Source of the DNA: an uncultured Psychrobacillus sp.
GTDB taxonomy: Bacteria; Bacillota; Bacilli; Bacillales_A; Planococcaceae
Reading direction: 5' to 3'
Length of the DNA: 11,997 nucleotides
NCBI GenBank assembly: GCA_934234185.1
Contig: CAKQHO010000105.1
Location: forward strand, 1 to 11,997
Shown here: piece by piece, positions 1 to 7,986 of the stretch
Layout: each line of letters starts with the position of its first letter
Position numbering within the stretch: the stretch's first letter is position 1
Program-made: the position numbers and the translations under genes
The notes under the pieces: model-generated
Told to the model about the DNA's origin: nothing
The model's database searches: none
What the model saw: the letters and a program-made list of their open reading frames with translations, nothing else

Positions 1-924
1 CGCTGTAGGCCCTAAACCAACTGTGAACATATGGTGAGCCCATACCATGAATCCAAGGAAACCGATTAATACTGTCGCAAATACCATGGCAGTATAACCG
101 AATAATCTCTTACGAGAGAAAATTGCAAAGATTTCTGAGAAAATACCGAAAGCAGGTAAAATCAGAATGTAAACCTCAGGGTGTCCAAATATCCAGAATA
201 AATGCTCCCAAATAATTGTATTACCACCCATTGTATGGTCAAAGAAGTTTCCATAAAACATTCGGTCAAAGATTAAGAAAAATAGACCAATTGTTAATGG
301 TGGGAAAGCAAAAAGTATTAACGCACTCGCAACAAAAGTTGTCCATGTGAACAATGGCATACGCATGTATGTCATACCAGGTGCTCGCATGTTAATAATC
401 GTTACAAGGAAGTTGATACCTGCAATATACGTACCGGCCCCTGATATTTGTAGACCGAGCGCATAGAAATCAATACCATGACCAGGTGATGCCAGAGATA
501 AAGATGCATAAGAAGTCCATCCAGCATCAGGTGCTCCAGTAAAGAACCAAGAAAGGTTTAAGAAAATACCACCGAAAAAGAATAACCAAAAGCCAAGTGA
601 GTTTAAGAAAGGAAACGCAACGTCACGTGCTCCAATCTGTAATGGCACTACGGCATTCATAAAACCAAAAAGTATCGGCATGGCCGCTAGGAAAATCATT
701 GTTGTACCATGCATTGTTATAATTTCGTTAAAGAGACCAGCGCTTAAAAAATCATTGTCCGGTTTTGCTAACTGTATACGAATTAGCATTGCCTCGATAC
801 CACCGACTACGAAGAAAAAACCACCGGTAGCGAGGTAAAGGATCGCAATTTTCTTATGGTCGACCGTTGTAAGGAAATCCCATAAAGTTGCGCCAAAGCC
901 CTTTTTCTTAGCTAGAGAACTCAC
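1..924 (-). CDS. ctaD: Cytochrome c oxidase (caa3-type) subunit I, 5' part; runs off the left edge
   Basis: This is the catalytic heme-copper subunit of the aa3/caa3 oxidase, an integral membrane protein that reduces O2 to water and pumps protons. The first 308 codons of a protein usually a little over 600 residues long are present. I chose the GTG at 924 because GGGAGG (933-938) lies 8 bases upstream and the protein then begins with the family N-terminus, including TTVDHKKIA. Visible ligands are the heme a histidine in TMHGTTM (H72), the CuB histidine and cross-linked tyrosine in GHPEVY (H248, Y252), and the CuB pair WAHHMFT (H297, H298). The C-terminal heme ligands lie outside the window. 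The start is 33 bases from the ctaC stop codon, so the two genes share a transcript; ctaE and ctaF would be expected further left. The family is certain; the caa3 type follows from the cytochrome c domain on CtaC. Confidence 0.97.
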   Translation of the reverse strand, partial: MSSLAKKKGFGATLWDFLTTVDHKKIAILYLATGGFFFVVGGIEAMLIRIQLAKPDNDFLSAGLFNEIITMHGTTMIFLAAMPILFGFMNAVVPLQIGARDVAFPFLNSLGFWLFFFGGIFLNLSWFFTGAPDAGWTSYASLSLASPGHGIDFYALGLQISGAGTYIAGINFLVTIINMRAPGMTYMRMPLFTWTTFVASALILFAFPPLTIGLFFLIFDRMFYGNFFDHTMGGNTIIWEHLFWIFGHPEVYILILPAFGIFSEIFAIFSRKRLFGYTAMVFATVLIGFLGFMVWAHHMFTVGLGPTA

Positions 925-957
925 AGCTTAAACCTCCCTCATATTTCTCTGTTGCAA

Positions 958-2043
958 TTATTTTTCAACAGATAATCCCATTAAGTATTCTGCAAGAGCA
1001 TCTAATTGCTCTTCAGTAAATTTTTCGCCGTTATTAAGCTCTTCTGGCTGCGGCATTATGTTACCAGGCTTGTATTCCTGTGGATCATTAATCCATTCTT
1101 TAAGAGATTTTACATCGTGTTTCATGAAGCCAGCTACACGATTACGATCTCCAAATGTTGCTAAGCTTGGTCCCATTTGATCTGGGCCCGCTGAACCAGC
1201 TGTAGCATGACAACCAATACAAGAAGCATTTGTAAAGATTTCTTCCCCTGCACGTGCTAAATCAGTGTCAGCTGTTGCTTCAGTAGTTTGCATAGCTTCC
1301 ACCCAATTATTAAAATCAGCTTTAGCCATTGTTTTTACTTTGAAATCCATCAAAGCATGAGACGGTCCACAAAGCTCTGCACATTTCCCGTAGAATACTC
1401 CGTCTTTTAAGCCTTCAGACTCTTTGTCAAATTCTAAGTAAAATTGGTTAACGTTTTCCACGTTATTATCCATTTTACCACCGATAGATGGAATCCAGAA
1501 TGAGTGCTTCACATCTGCTGCCTTTAAGTTAAAATACACTTTTTCATTAGTTGGAACAACTAATTCTTGTGCTGTAACAATTCCTAAATCTGGGTATTCA
1601 AACTCCCACCAATATAACTTAGCAGTTACGTTTACTTGAAGGGCTGTTTTATTACCTTCTTCATCTACTTCTTCCATCGCTGCTACATCTGCATGCTTAT
1701 AAGTATAATACACAGTTGGGATAGCAAGGATAATAAGTAAAATAATTGGAACAACTGTCCAGATTAATTCAAGCGTGTGACTTCCTTCTACTTGTTTTGG
1801 AATTACATCTTCTCCAACTTTTTTACGATTGAAACGAGTAAGAGCAATTACATAGACAATTACCACTACTATAATAACTAATGTCATAATTGCTGTCGCT
1901 AATAGTAGTAAATTAAATTGATCTCTTCCGACTTGTCCAGCAGGTGATAACGTAGATAAATATTCTTCGCCACAACCCGACAGGAAGATCGTAAGAGCTG
2001 CTAACAGTGAAAAAAGTCGCCAATTTTTGAGCCCTTTCATCAT
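958..2043 (-). CDS. ctaC: Cytochrome c oxidase (caa3-type) subunit II, lipoprotein with fused cytochrome c domain
   Basis: This subunit takes electrons from cytochrome c and passes them through CuA to subunit I. Numbered from the ATG at 2043 (361 aa), it has a lipoprotein signal peptide with lipobox LSGC (lipidated C24), two membrane helices (about 45-68 and 93-112), and a cupredoxin domain. The CuA ligands are H180, C221, E223, C225, H229 and M232 (KCAELCGPSHALM). A C-terminal cytochrome c domain has heme site CIGCH (C275, C278, H279) and a probable axial Met at 330. The start is uncertain: the frame is open up to an ATG at 2085, but only the shorter form gives a normal signal peptide. The SD AGAGGGG sits 12 bases from the 2043 ATG, which is long, and the ATG at 2040 is equally possible. 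Size matches B. subtilis CtaC (about 356 aa). It lies between ctaB and ctaD on the same strand. Confidence 0.96.
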   Translation of the reverse strand: MMKGLKNWRLFSLLAALTIFLSGCGEEYLSTLSPAGQVGRDQFNLLLLATAIMTLVIIVVVIVYVIALTRFNRKKVGEDVIPKQVEGSHTLELIWTVVPIILLIILAIPTVYYTYKHADVAAMEEVDEEGNKTALQVNVTAKLYWWEFEYPDLGIVTAQELVVPTNEKVYFNLKAADVKHSFWIPSIGGKMDNNVENVNQFYLEFDKESEGLKDGVFYGKCAELCGPSHALMDFKVKTMAKADFNNWVEAMQTTEATADTDLARAGEEIFTNASCIGCHATAGSAGPDQMGPSLATFGDRNRVAGFMKHDVKSLKEWINDPQEYKPGNIMPQPEELNNGEKFTEEQLDALAEYLMGLSVEK

Positions 2044-2109
2044 AGCTAAATCAAACCCCTCTTTCATTATTGTGTTCATGTGCATTTGGACTGCGGTTCT
2101 GTTTTATAT

Positions 2110-2134
2110 GAATTCTTAAACTCAAGAAGAATTC
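2110..2134 (-). other. Hairpin between ctaB and ctaC
   Basis: GAATTCTT (2110-2117) and AAGAATTC (2127-2134) form a perfect 8-base inverted repeat around a 9-base loop, just after the ctaB stop codon. On the minus strand it is followed by ATATAAAACAG, not a U-run, so it is not a classical terminator. It could stabilise or process the transcript between ctaB and the ctaCD genes, or be a weak attenuator. The role is inferred. Confidence 0.4.
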
Positions 2135-2140
2135 CAGTAG

Positions 2141-3064
2141 TTAAATAAAGATAGAAAAGATAATCATGGAAACAAAAAGAATTGTCATGTAGTTTAATGA
2201 ATAAACGAACATACTAGTTGACCATTTCATATCATCTTTTGCACGGAAACCTTTAATCGCAAACATTAGCCAACCAATATTAAGTGCAGTAGCGAGTACT
2301 AAGAATGCCACACCCAGCTCCATTAACAGGAATGGCAATGGGAATAATAAAATTACCCACAGCAACATAGAAATTTTTGTACGTTTAAAGCCTTTTACAA
2401 CCGGTAGCATCGGTATGTTTGCAGCTCTATATTCTTCTGTGCGCTTCATTGCTAATGCATAAAAATGTGGGGGTTGCCATACAAACATGATTAGAAATAA
2501 TCCTAATGCTCCGAGTCCTAAGCTCGGCTCTACTGCTGCCCAACCGATTAATGGTGGAATTGCGCCAGAGATACTACCAACTATTGTGTTACTAACATGC
2601 CTTCTTTTTGACCACATAGAGTATAAAACTACATAACTGATAATACCCGCCAGTCCCCAAACTCCCGCAGAAGTTGAAGCCATAAATAAAAAGATTTCAC
2701 CTACAACCATAAAAGAAAAAGAAGTTATCAGCACGGCTGATGGCGTAAATCTCCCTGTAACTGTCGGTCTACTCTTTTTACTATTCATAACCGGGTCAAT
2801 ATCTCGATCAATATAATTATTCATTGCTGCAGAACCTGCAATAATGAACGCAGTTCCAAAGAGTGTAAGGAAAAGTATATCTAACTCTTGTAGAAAGCTC
2901 CGGTTCGTAAATTGAAAAGCCAACCACAACCCTGTAAAGGTTGTTACTAAATTAGAATTTACAATTCCAATTTTTATCAATGAAAGGAAGTCTTTCACAA
3001 ATGAAGTAGTTACTGGCTCTCTTTCCGTGTCGTTTGTAGCGGCTATAGAATGACCATTTGACAT
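2141..3064 (-). CDS. ctaB: Heme O synthase (protoheme IX farnesyltransferase)
   Basis: This membrane UbiA-family prenyltransferase transfers farnesyl from farnesyl diphosphate to the vinyl group of heme B, giving heme O, the substrate of CtaA encoded divergently next door. From the ATG at 3064 the protein is 307 aa, close to B. subtilis CtaB. The first Asp-rich motif is N82-NYI-D86-RDI-D90. The cytosolic loop YSMWSKRRH (148-156) and the WQPPHFYALAMK segment (196-207) are typical of heme O synthases, and about nine hydrophobic segments are visible. The frame extends 10 codons further up to an ATG at 3094, but AAAGGAGGG (3071-3079) is placed 6 bases before the 3064 ATG and would be buried inside a longer protein, so 3064 is preferred. 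ctaC follows after about 97 bases on the same strand, and a good promoter lies upstream at 3159-3167. Confidence 0.96.
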   Translation of the reverse strand: MSNGHSIAATNDTEREPVTTSFVKDFLSLIKIGIVNSNLVTTFTGLWLAFQFTNRSFLQELDILFLTLFGTAFIIAGSAAMNNYIDRDIDPVMNSKKSRPTVTGRFTPSAVLITSFSFMVVGEIFLFMASTSAGVWGLAGIISYVVLYSMWSKRRHVSNTIVGSISGAIPPLIGWAAVEPSLGLGALGLFLIMFVWQPPHFYALAMKRTEEYRAANIPMLPVVKGFKRTKISMLLWVILLFPLPFLLMELGVAFLVLATALNIGWLMFAIKGFRAKDDMKWSTSMFVYSLNYMTILFVSMIIFSIFI

Positions 3065-3158
3065 GCTGCACCCTCCTTTCAAAGTTGTAAGCATATTCCG
3101 CTACTTAATACTATATCGAAAACTCTTTCTAATTTCTAGAGTGAAAAGAGATTTCCGA

Positions 3159-3167
3159 ATTATAGCA
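3159..3167 (-). promoter_or_regulatory. Probable sigma-A extended -10 promoter of ctaB
   Basis: On the minus strand TGC-TATAAT gives a perfect -10 with an upstream TG (TATAAT at 3164-3159, TGC at 3167-3165). The hexamer 17 bases upstream is AACACA (3187-3182), a poor -35, as is common for extended -10 promoters and for promoters needing an activator. The predicted 5' UTR is about 90 bases. Confidence 0.5.
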
Positions 3168-3221
3168 CTAATTCCTAACATTGTGTTCAACATATCAATA
3201 GTAAATCATTTCTAGTTGCTA

Positions 3222-3263
3222 TGTGTGAATGATAGCGTACGATTTTATGAACAATTTGTGAAA
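3222..3263. promoter_or_regulatory. Two ResD-like motifs upstream of ctaA and ctaB
   Basis: TGTGTGAAT (3222-3230) and TTTGTGAAA (3255-3263) each match the reported ResD consensus TTTGTGAAT at 8 of 9 positions. They lie in the same orientation 33 bases apart, about three helical turns. They would sit upstream of both candidate promoters. ResD control of ctaA and ctaB is known in B. subtilis; binding here is inferred. Confidence 0.4.
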
Positions 3264-3299
3264 TGATTTCAACTGTCTAGAGAGTTCAAATGATAAACA

Positions 3300-3328
3300 T
3301 TGTATTTTCCTGTATGTTTCGATATCAT
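3300..3328 (+). promoter_or_regulatory. Possible sigma-A promoter of ctaA
   Basis: TTGTAT (3300-3305) and TATCAT (3323-3328) are separated by 17 bases. The -10 matches 5 of 6 and the -35 only 3 of 6, consistent with an activator-dependent promoter. The leader to the ctaA start would be about 55 bases. No better pair was seen nearer the gene; TATATAAA at 3362 has no -35. Confidence 0.35.
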
Positions 3329-3389
3329 CTAATAGCAGATACCGCTTTAAAAGAAGCGTGCTATATAAACATATAGAGTAGGTGACATA

Positions 3390-4307
3390 TTGCAATACAA
3401 CAAATATCTTAAATGGTTAGCTGTTGCTTCCACTGTCGGAATGCTTCTTATTTTACTTGGTGGTGCTCTTGTTACCAAAACGGATAGCGGCATGGGTTGC
3501 GGAAGACATTGGCCAGGCTGTAATGGACAGCTTATACCAGATGAAATCACAGCAGAAGTTTTAATAGAATTCTCCCATCGATTAGTGACAGGAGCAGTTG
3601 GTATTTTAATTGTTGCTTTATCCGTATGGGCTTGGCGATCACTAGGACATGTTAGAGAAACTAAATTTCTATCTTTTATGGCACTATTTTTCTTAATATT
3701 ACAGGCTTTAATAGGAGCTGCACAAGTATTATGGGGCCAGGGTGATTTTATACTTGCTCTTCATTTTGGAATATCATTAATTTCCTTTGCGTCCGTATTA
3801 CTTTTGACCCTGCTCATTTTCGAGGTGGATAAGAAATTTGATGCCGACAATGTTAGAATAGGAAAAACTCTTAAATTCCATACAATAGGGGTAATACTCT
3901 ACTCTTATATCGTTATTTATACAGGTGCACTTGTACGTCATACTAATTCAAGCCTAATTTGTAACGACTGGCCGCTGTGTAATAACACTCAATTTGCACT
4001 ACCTACTAATTTATACGAATGGGTTCAAATGGGCCATAGATTAGCAGCAGGCTTAATCTTCATTTGGATTTTAATCATTGCTATTCATGCGATTAAACAT
4101 TATAAGAACCAAAAGGTAATCTACTGGGGTTGGATTATTGCTCTTATTTTGGTTAGCTGTCAAGTTACCACTGGAGCAATAGTAGTATTTACAAAACTAA
4201 ATCTTTATATAGCATTACTACATTCCCTTTTTATTTCCCTCTTATTCGGGCTACTTTGTTATATGGTATTACTTCTATCCCGTAGTAAACTTAAAAACAA
4301 TAAATAA
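3390..4307 (+). CDS. ctaA: Heme A synthase
   Basis: This eight-helix membrane enzyme oxidises the C8 methyl of heme O to a formyl group, producing heme A for the cta-encoded oxidase. At 305 aa it matches the 306-residue B. subtilis enzyme. Visible heme ligands are H63 (with catalytic E60, in EFSH), H125, H216 (in QMGHR) and H278. Both extracellular cysteine pairs are present, C37/C44 in CGRHWPGC and C191/C197 in CNDWPLC. The start is TTG at 3390, preceded by AGTAGGTGA (3377-3385), which matches 8 of 9 bases of an ideal SD; the next in-frame ATG would delete the first helix. It is transcribed away from ctaB and converges on pycA. Confidence 0.96.
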   Translation: MQYNKYLKWLAVASTVGMLLILLGGALVTKTDSGMGCGRHWPGCNGQLIPDEITAEVLIEFSHRLVTGAVGILIVALSVWAWRSLGHVRETKFLSFMALFFLILQALIGAAQVLWGQGDFILALHFGISLISFASVLLLTLLIFEVDKKFDADNVRIGKTLKFHTIGVILYSYIVIYTGALVRHTNSSLICNDWPLCNNTQFALPTNLYEWVQMGHRLAAGLIFIWILIIAIHAIKHYKNQKVIYWGWIIALILVSCQVTTGAIVVFTKLNLYIALLHSLFISLLFGLLCYMVLLLSRSKLKNNK

Positions 4308-4320
4308 ACTATGCTGTGCG

Positions 4321-4342
4321 GCTGTAGTCGTACAGCTTTTTT
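4321..4342 (+). terminator. Rho-independent terminator of ctaA
   Basis: The stem GCTGTA (4321-4326), loop GTCG and arm TACAGC (4331-4336) are followed by six T, 13 bases after the ctaA stop codon. Confidence 0.8.
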
Positions 4343-4379
4343 ATATTCCACAATATAAGGCTACCTTAATATCATGCTT

Positions 4380-4517
4380 TTACTGCATCCCTTTCATTCG
4401 CTTACCAAATTGTCCATTCTTTATAAATGCAAAGGTTAAACAGCTTAAAAAAGTCCTTAACAAGCCTATTAAAAGTTGCCAACCTACTAAAGCTAAAAAA
4501 ATGTCCTGGTACGTCAA
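4380..4517 (-). CDS. Candidate 45-aa small membrane protein downstream of pycA
   Basis: I do not recognise this protein. A TTG at 4517 opens a 45-residue frame ending in TAA at 4380. It is preceded by a near-ideal SD, GGAGGT (4530-4525), with a 7-base spacer, starting 12 bases after the pycA stop. The product has one long hydrophobic stretch (about residues 6-32, beginning IFLALVGWQLLIGLL) and a basic tail (K33, K39, R40, K42), as in a single-pass protein with a cytoplasmic C-terminus. Its SD and start codon lie inside the hairpin that looks like the pycA terminator, and codons 6-8 read through the U-run, so translation would need read-through or an alternative fold. A chance frame is possible: T-rich sequence naturally reads as hydrophobic. 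The SD and spacing are the main argument for a gene. Confidence 0.4.
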   Translation of the reverse strand: MTYQDIFLALVGWQLLIGLLRTFLSCLTFAFIKNGQFGKRMKGMQ

Positions 4518-4536
4518 TTTCTTGACCTCCAGGACA
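4495..4536 (-). terminator. Probable terminator of pycA; the hairpin also encloses an SD and TTG start
   Basis: On the minus strand TGTCCTGG (4536-4529) pairs with CCAGGACA (4509-4502). Inside it, GTCAA (4526-4522) and TTGAC (4517-4513) pair around a GAAA tetraloop. Seven U residues (4501-4495) follow. It starts 6 bases after the pycA stop and is a strong intrinsic terminator by appearance. It also contains GGAGGT and the TTG start of the small frame at 4380-4517. Confidence 0.75.
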
Positions 4537-4542
4537 GCTTTA

Positions 4543-7500
4543 TTATTGTTTATCCATTTCTATTAGTAAATCTCCAGTTTGAATGCCCTCACCAGCACCT
4601 ACATGGATTTCTTTTACAATTCCATCATATGGAGCCTGAACGGTTGTTTCCATTTTCATTGCTTCGGTAATGAGTAAATGTTCTCCACGTTTCACTTGGT
4701 CGCCTTTAGAAACAACTACCTTTAACACAGTTCCTGGCATGGTTGCACCTATATGACTTTCATTGCTCATATCTACTTTTTGCTTGGATAAATGACTTGT
4801 TTCCATATTCATATCTTGAATCATAATCTCACGTGGCTGTCCGTTTAATTCAAAATAAACGGTTCGATTTCCATCGGGTGCGGGCTCACTAATTGAAACG
4901 AGCTTAATCATTAAAGTTTTTCCTACTTCAATTTCTACCTCGATTTCTTCACCTAAATTCATACCATAAAGGAAGGTTGGTGTATCTAAAACAGATACAT
5001 CCCCAAAGTTTGCCTCAGTAGCACAATACTCTTCAAAGACCTTAGGATATAAAGTATAAGCCAGCACTTCCTGGCAGGAAACCGGTCTTCCTAATTGCTT
5101 GAACAAACGTTCCTCAATTTCTTTAAAGTCAACAGGCTCCAGTAATTCCCCAGGTCTGACTGTTATTGGTTGACGATCTTTTAAGATTACTTTTTGTAAT
5201 TCCGCCGGGAAGCCTCCGAATGGCTGACCAATATAACCTTCAAAGAATTCGATTACTGAGTCAGGGAAATCTATTTTTTTCCCTCTTGTGACAACAGAAA
5301 TTTCATCTAAGTTATTTTGCACCATAAATAATGCCATATCTCCTACAATCTTTGAGGATGGAGTCACCTTTACTACATCACCAAACAAAAGATTTACACG
5401 AGAGTACATCTCTTTTACTTCTTCCCATCTGTCACCCAGTCCGACCGCTTTTGCTTGCTGTTGAAGGTTACTATATTGTCCTCCTGGCATTTCATGTATA
5501 TAAATTTCTGTATGAGGACTCATCATACCACTTTCGAAATCCTTATAATATTTCCGAACACCTTCCCAATAGCCAGAAAGCTTTTCAAAGGCATCCACGT
5601 TGCCAATTACCTCTCTTGAAGAGCCTTTCATAGCGTAGCTTAAGCTGCTAGAGCTAGGCTGCGAAGTTAAACCAGCCATCGAGCTAAGGGCAGTATCCAA
5701 AATATCTACACCAGCATCAATGGCTTTGGCATATGTGTAGATACCGTTACCGCTAGTGTCATGAGTATGAAGATGAATTGGTATATCTACCGTTTCCTTT
5801 AACTCACTAACCAATCGATAAGCTGCTTCTGGCTTGAGCAAGCCGGCCATGTCCTTAATCGCAAGAATATGTGCTCCAAGGGCTTCTAATTCTTTCGCCA
5901 TGTCTTTATAGTACTGAATCGTATATTTACTGCGAGATGCATCTAAAATGTCTCCTGTATAGCAAATAGAAGCTTCTGCAATCTTACCAGACTGTCTTGT
6001 TGCATCAATAGCTACTTCCATTCCTTTTATCCAGTTAAGACTATCGAATATGCGGAATACATCTACCCCTGCCTCTGCAGAACGTTGAATAAATTCTCGA
6101 ATGACATTATCCGGATAATTTTTATACCCCACTGCGTTGGCACCACGGAATAGCATTTGAAATAATACATTTGGAATCATTTCACGCATTTTGATAAGTC
6201 GATCCCAAGGGTTCTCTTTTAAGAATCGGTATGCAACATCAAAAGTAGCACCGCCCCACATTTCAAAAGAGAATAGATCATGCATTCCTCTCGCGGATTC
6301 TTTAGCTATACCATACATATCATGAGATCGTACTCGTGTTGCTAAAAGGGATTGATGAGCATCTCGGAAGGTAGTATCCGTTAAGAGAACATTGTTTTGC
6401 TCCTTCACCCATTTAATTAGCCCATCGACGCCTTGCTGCTCTAAAATATCTTTAGTTCCAGCTGGTGGAGCTTGCATGAGATCGAACTTTGGTTTATTCA
6501 CTTGCTCAAAATCAGGTTTCCCTTTTTGCTCTATACTTGGAAAGCCGTTTATGGTCACATTTCCTATGTAATTTAACAGCTTCGTACCACGGTCTTTTCT
6601 TTTTGGAAACAAAAATAATTCCGGTGTTGAATCAATAAAGCTCGTATTAAATTGACCAGATAAAAAGGCTGGATGCTTCACCACATTTTCCAAGAATGGG
6701 ATATTCGTTTTTATACCCCTAATTCGGAATTCTTGTAAATTTCTGTCCATTTTAGCTGCAGCTTCTTTAAAGGACATTCCCCATGTCGAAACTTTGACTA
6801 ATAATGAATCGTAGAAAGGTGAAATAACTGCGCCTTGGAAGCCATTCCCTGCATCTAGACGAACCCCAAAGCCGCCACCAGAGCGATAAACCATCAGCTT
6901 ACCAGTATCGGGCATGAAATTATTTAACGGGTCCTCCGTTGTTACTCTGGACTGAATTGCAAATCCAAAGAGTGGAATATCTTCTTGCTTCGGTATATTC
7001 ATTTCTTTGCTATTTAAAGATATTCCATCAGCAATTTTAATTTGTGCATGGACAATATCAATTCCAGTGATCATTTCTGTAATTGTATGCTCAACTTGGA
7101 TTCTAGGGTTAACTTCAATAAAATAAAATTCCTCATTTGTTACTAAAAACTCTACAGTACCAGCATTGATGTAGGAGACATTTTTCATCAACTTTACAGC
7201 TGCTTGGCATATTTCATCTCTTAGCTTTGGATCTAAGGAATTAGACGGTGCAATCTCTACCACCTTTTGATGTCTTCTTTGAATAGAGCAATCACGTTCA
7301 TATAAGTGGATAAGGTTATTCTCTTTATCACCAAGAATTTGAACCTCAATGTGCTTTGGCTGATCTACAAATTTTTCTACATACACTTCATCAGAGCCAA
7401 AAGCAGCCTTCGCCTCGGATTTAGCACGCTCGTATGCGCTTTCAAGCTCTTCTTGGTTTGGTACAACGCGCATTCCACGTCCACCACCACCAAGAGATGC

Positions 7501-7983
7501 CTTAATCATAAGTGGAAAACCATGTTTCTCCCCAAAAGCTTTCATTTCCTCAAGGCTTCCAATAGGTCCGTTACTTCCAGGGATTACAGGGATACCTGCC
7601 TTCACTGCTTGTTCACGTGCCTTTACCTTGTCTCCAAACATGTCAAGATGCTTAGATGATGGACCGATAAAAATAATTCCTTCTTCTTCACATCTTCTAG
7701 CAAAATCCACATTTTCAGATAAAAATCCATATCCAGGATGGATGGCATCAGACTTGCTTTCCTTTGCAATACGAATAATATCTTCTATGTCTAAATAAGC
7801 ATCAATTGGTTTTTTCCCTTCTCCAACCAGATATGATTCGTCTGATTTGAAACGGTGAAATGCCCCACTGTCTTCTTTTGAATAAATTGCAACAGTTCGT
7901 AGATTTAGTTCAGTACATGCACGAAATATCCGAATGGCAATTTCCCCACGGTTTGCTACTAATATTTTTTTGATATTATTCAT
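4543..7983 (-). CDS. pycA: Pyruvate carboxylase
   Basis: This biotin enzyme carboxylates pyruvate to oxaloacetate using ATP and bicarbonate, the main anaplerotic reaction. The frame is full length (1146 aa; B. subtilis about 1148). Residues 1-450 are biotin carboxylase: the glycine-rich ATP loop GGGGRG is at 165-170 and NPRIQVEHT at 292-300. Residues about 530-800 are carboxyltransferase with metal ligands D541 (FRDAHQS), K710 (AIKDMAG, carbamylated in the family), H739 and H741 (HLHTHD). An allosteric linker follows, then the biotin carrier domain with biotinyl lysine K1110 in EAMKMET. It starts 3 bases after the ftsW stop, and its SD AAAGGGGTG is formed by the last codons of ftsW, so the two are probably co-transcribed and coupled. 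No key residue is missing. Confidence 0.98.
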   Translation of the reverse strand: MNNIKKILVANRGEIAIRIFRACTELNLRTVAIYSKEDSGAFHRFKSDESYLVGEGKKPIDAYLDIEDIIRIAKESKSDAIHPGYGFLSENVDFARRCEEEGIIFIGPSSKHLDMFGDKVKAREQAVKAGIPVIPGSNGPIGSLEEMKAFGEKHGFPLMIKASLGGGGRGMRVVPNQEELESAYERAKSEAKAAFGSDEVYVEKFVDQPKHIEVQILGDKENNLIHLYERDCSIQRRHQKVVEIAPSNSLDPKLRDEICQAAVKLMKNVSYINAGTVEFLVTNEEFYFIEVNPRIQVEHTITEMITGIDIVHAQIKIADGISLNSKEMNIPKQEDIPLFGFAIQSRVTTEDPLNNFMPDTGKLMVYRSGGGFGVRLDAGNGFQGAVISPFYDSLLVKVSTWGMSFKEAAAKMDRNLQEFRIRGIKTNIPFLENVVKHPAFLSGQFNTSFIDSTPELFLFPKRKDRGTKLLNYIGNVTINGFPSIEQKGKPDFEQVNKPKFDLMQAPPAGTKDILEQQGVDGLIKWVKEQNNVLLTDTTFRDAHQSLLATRVRSHDMYGIAKESARGMHDLFSFEMWGGATFDVAYRFLKENPWDRLIKMREMIPNVLFQMLFRGANAVGYKNYPDNVIREFIQRSAEAGVDVFRIFDSLNWIKGMEVAIDATRQSGKIAEASICYTGDILDASRSKYTIQYYKDMAKELEALGAHILAIKDMAGLLKPEAAYRLVSELKETVDIPIHLHTHDTSGNGIYTYAKAIDAGVDILDTALSSMAGLTSQPSSSSLSYAMKGSSREVIGNVDAFEKLSGYWEGVRKYYKDFESGMMSPHTEIYIHEMPGGQYSNLQQQAKAVGLGDRWEEVKEMYSRVNLLFGDVVKVTPSSKIVGDMALFMVQNNLDEISVVTRGKKIDFPDSVIEFFEGYIGQPFGGFPAELQKVILKDRQPITVRPGELLEPVDFKEIEERLFKQLGRPVSCQEVLAYTLYPKVFEEYCATEANFGDVSVLDTPTFLYGMNLGEEIEVEIEVGKTLMIKLVSISEPAPDGNRTVYFELNGQPREIMIQDMNMETSHLSKQKVDMSNESHIGATMPGTVLKVVVSKGDQVKRGEHLLITEAMKMETTVQAPYDGIVKEIHVGAGEGIQTGDLLIEMDKQ

Positions 7984-7986
7984 ACT

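Larger units (their letters stand above)
3065..3389. promoter_or_regulatory. Divergent ctaA/ctaB regulatory region
   Basis: These 325 bases carry no convincing gene. They hold the ctaB SD, an extended -10 promoter for ctaB, two ResD-like motifs, a short palindrome GAAATgATTTC (3260-3270), a probable ctaA promoter and the ctaA SD. In B. subtilis the same interval controls both heme A genes, with ResD as activator; that this applies here is inference from gene order and motif resemblance. Confidence 0.7.

Noticed and set aside
2044..2085. N-terminal extension of CtaC from the ATG at 2085
   Set aside because: It would place 14 extra residues including acidic ones before the signal peptide, with no SD upstream of 2085; the lipoprotein signal starts naturally at 2043 or 2040.
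3123..3150. CTCTTT...AAAGAG inverted repeat in the ctaB leader
   Set aside because: Only six base pairs around a 16-base loop in AT-rich DNA, which is expected by chance.
3362..3369. TATATAAA as a ctaA -10 box
   Set aside because: No -35-like hexamer lies 16-18 bases upstream and the start site would fall on the SD.
3347..3550. Minus-strand 67-codon frame overlapping the ctaA start
   Set aside because: It lies opposite the well-supported ctaA coding sequence and promoter leader, and has no recognisable protein features.
5331..5633. Plus-strand 100-codon frame inside pycA
   Set aside because: It is antisense to the carboxyltransferase region of an intact, conserved gene, with low-complexity Leu/Ser-rich translation typical of a shadow frame.
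7306..7659. Plus-strand 117-codon frame inside pycA
   Set aside because: It is antisense to the conserved biotin carboxylase domain, with no family resemblance.
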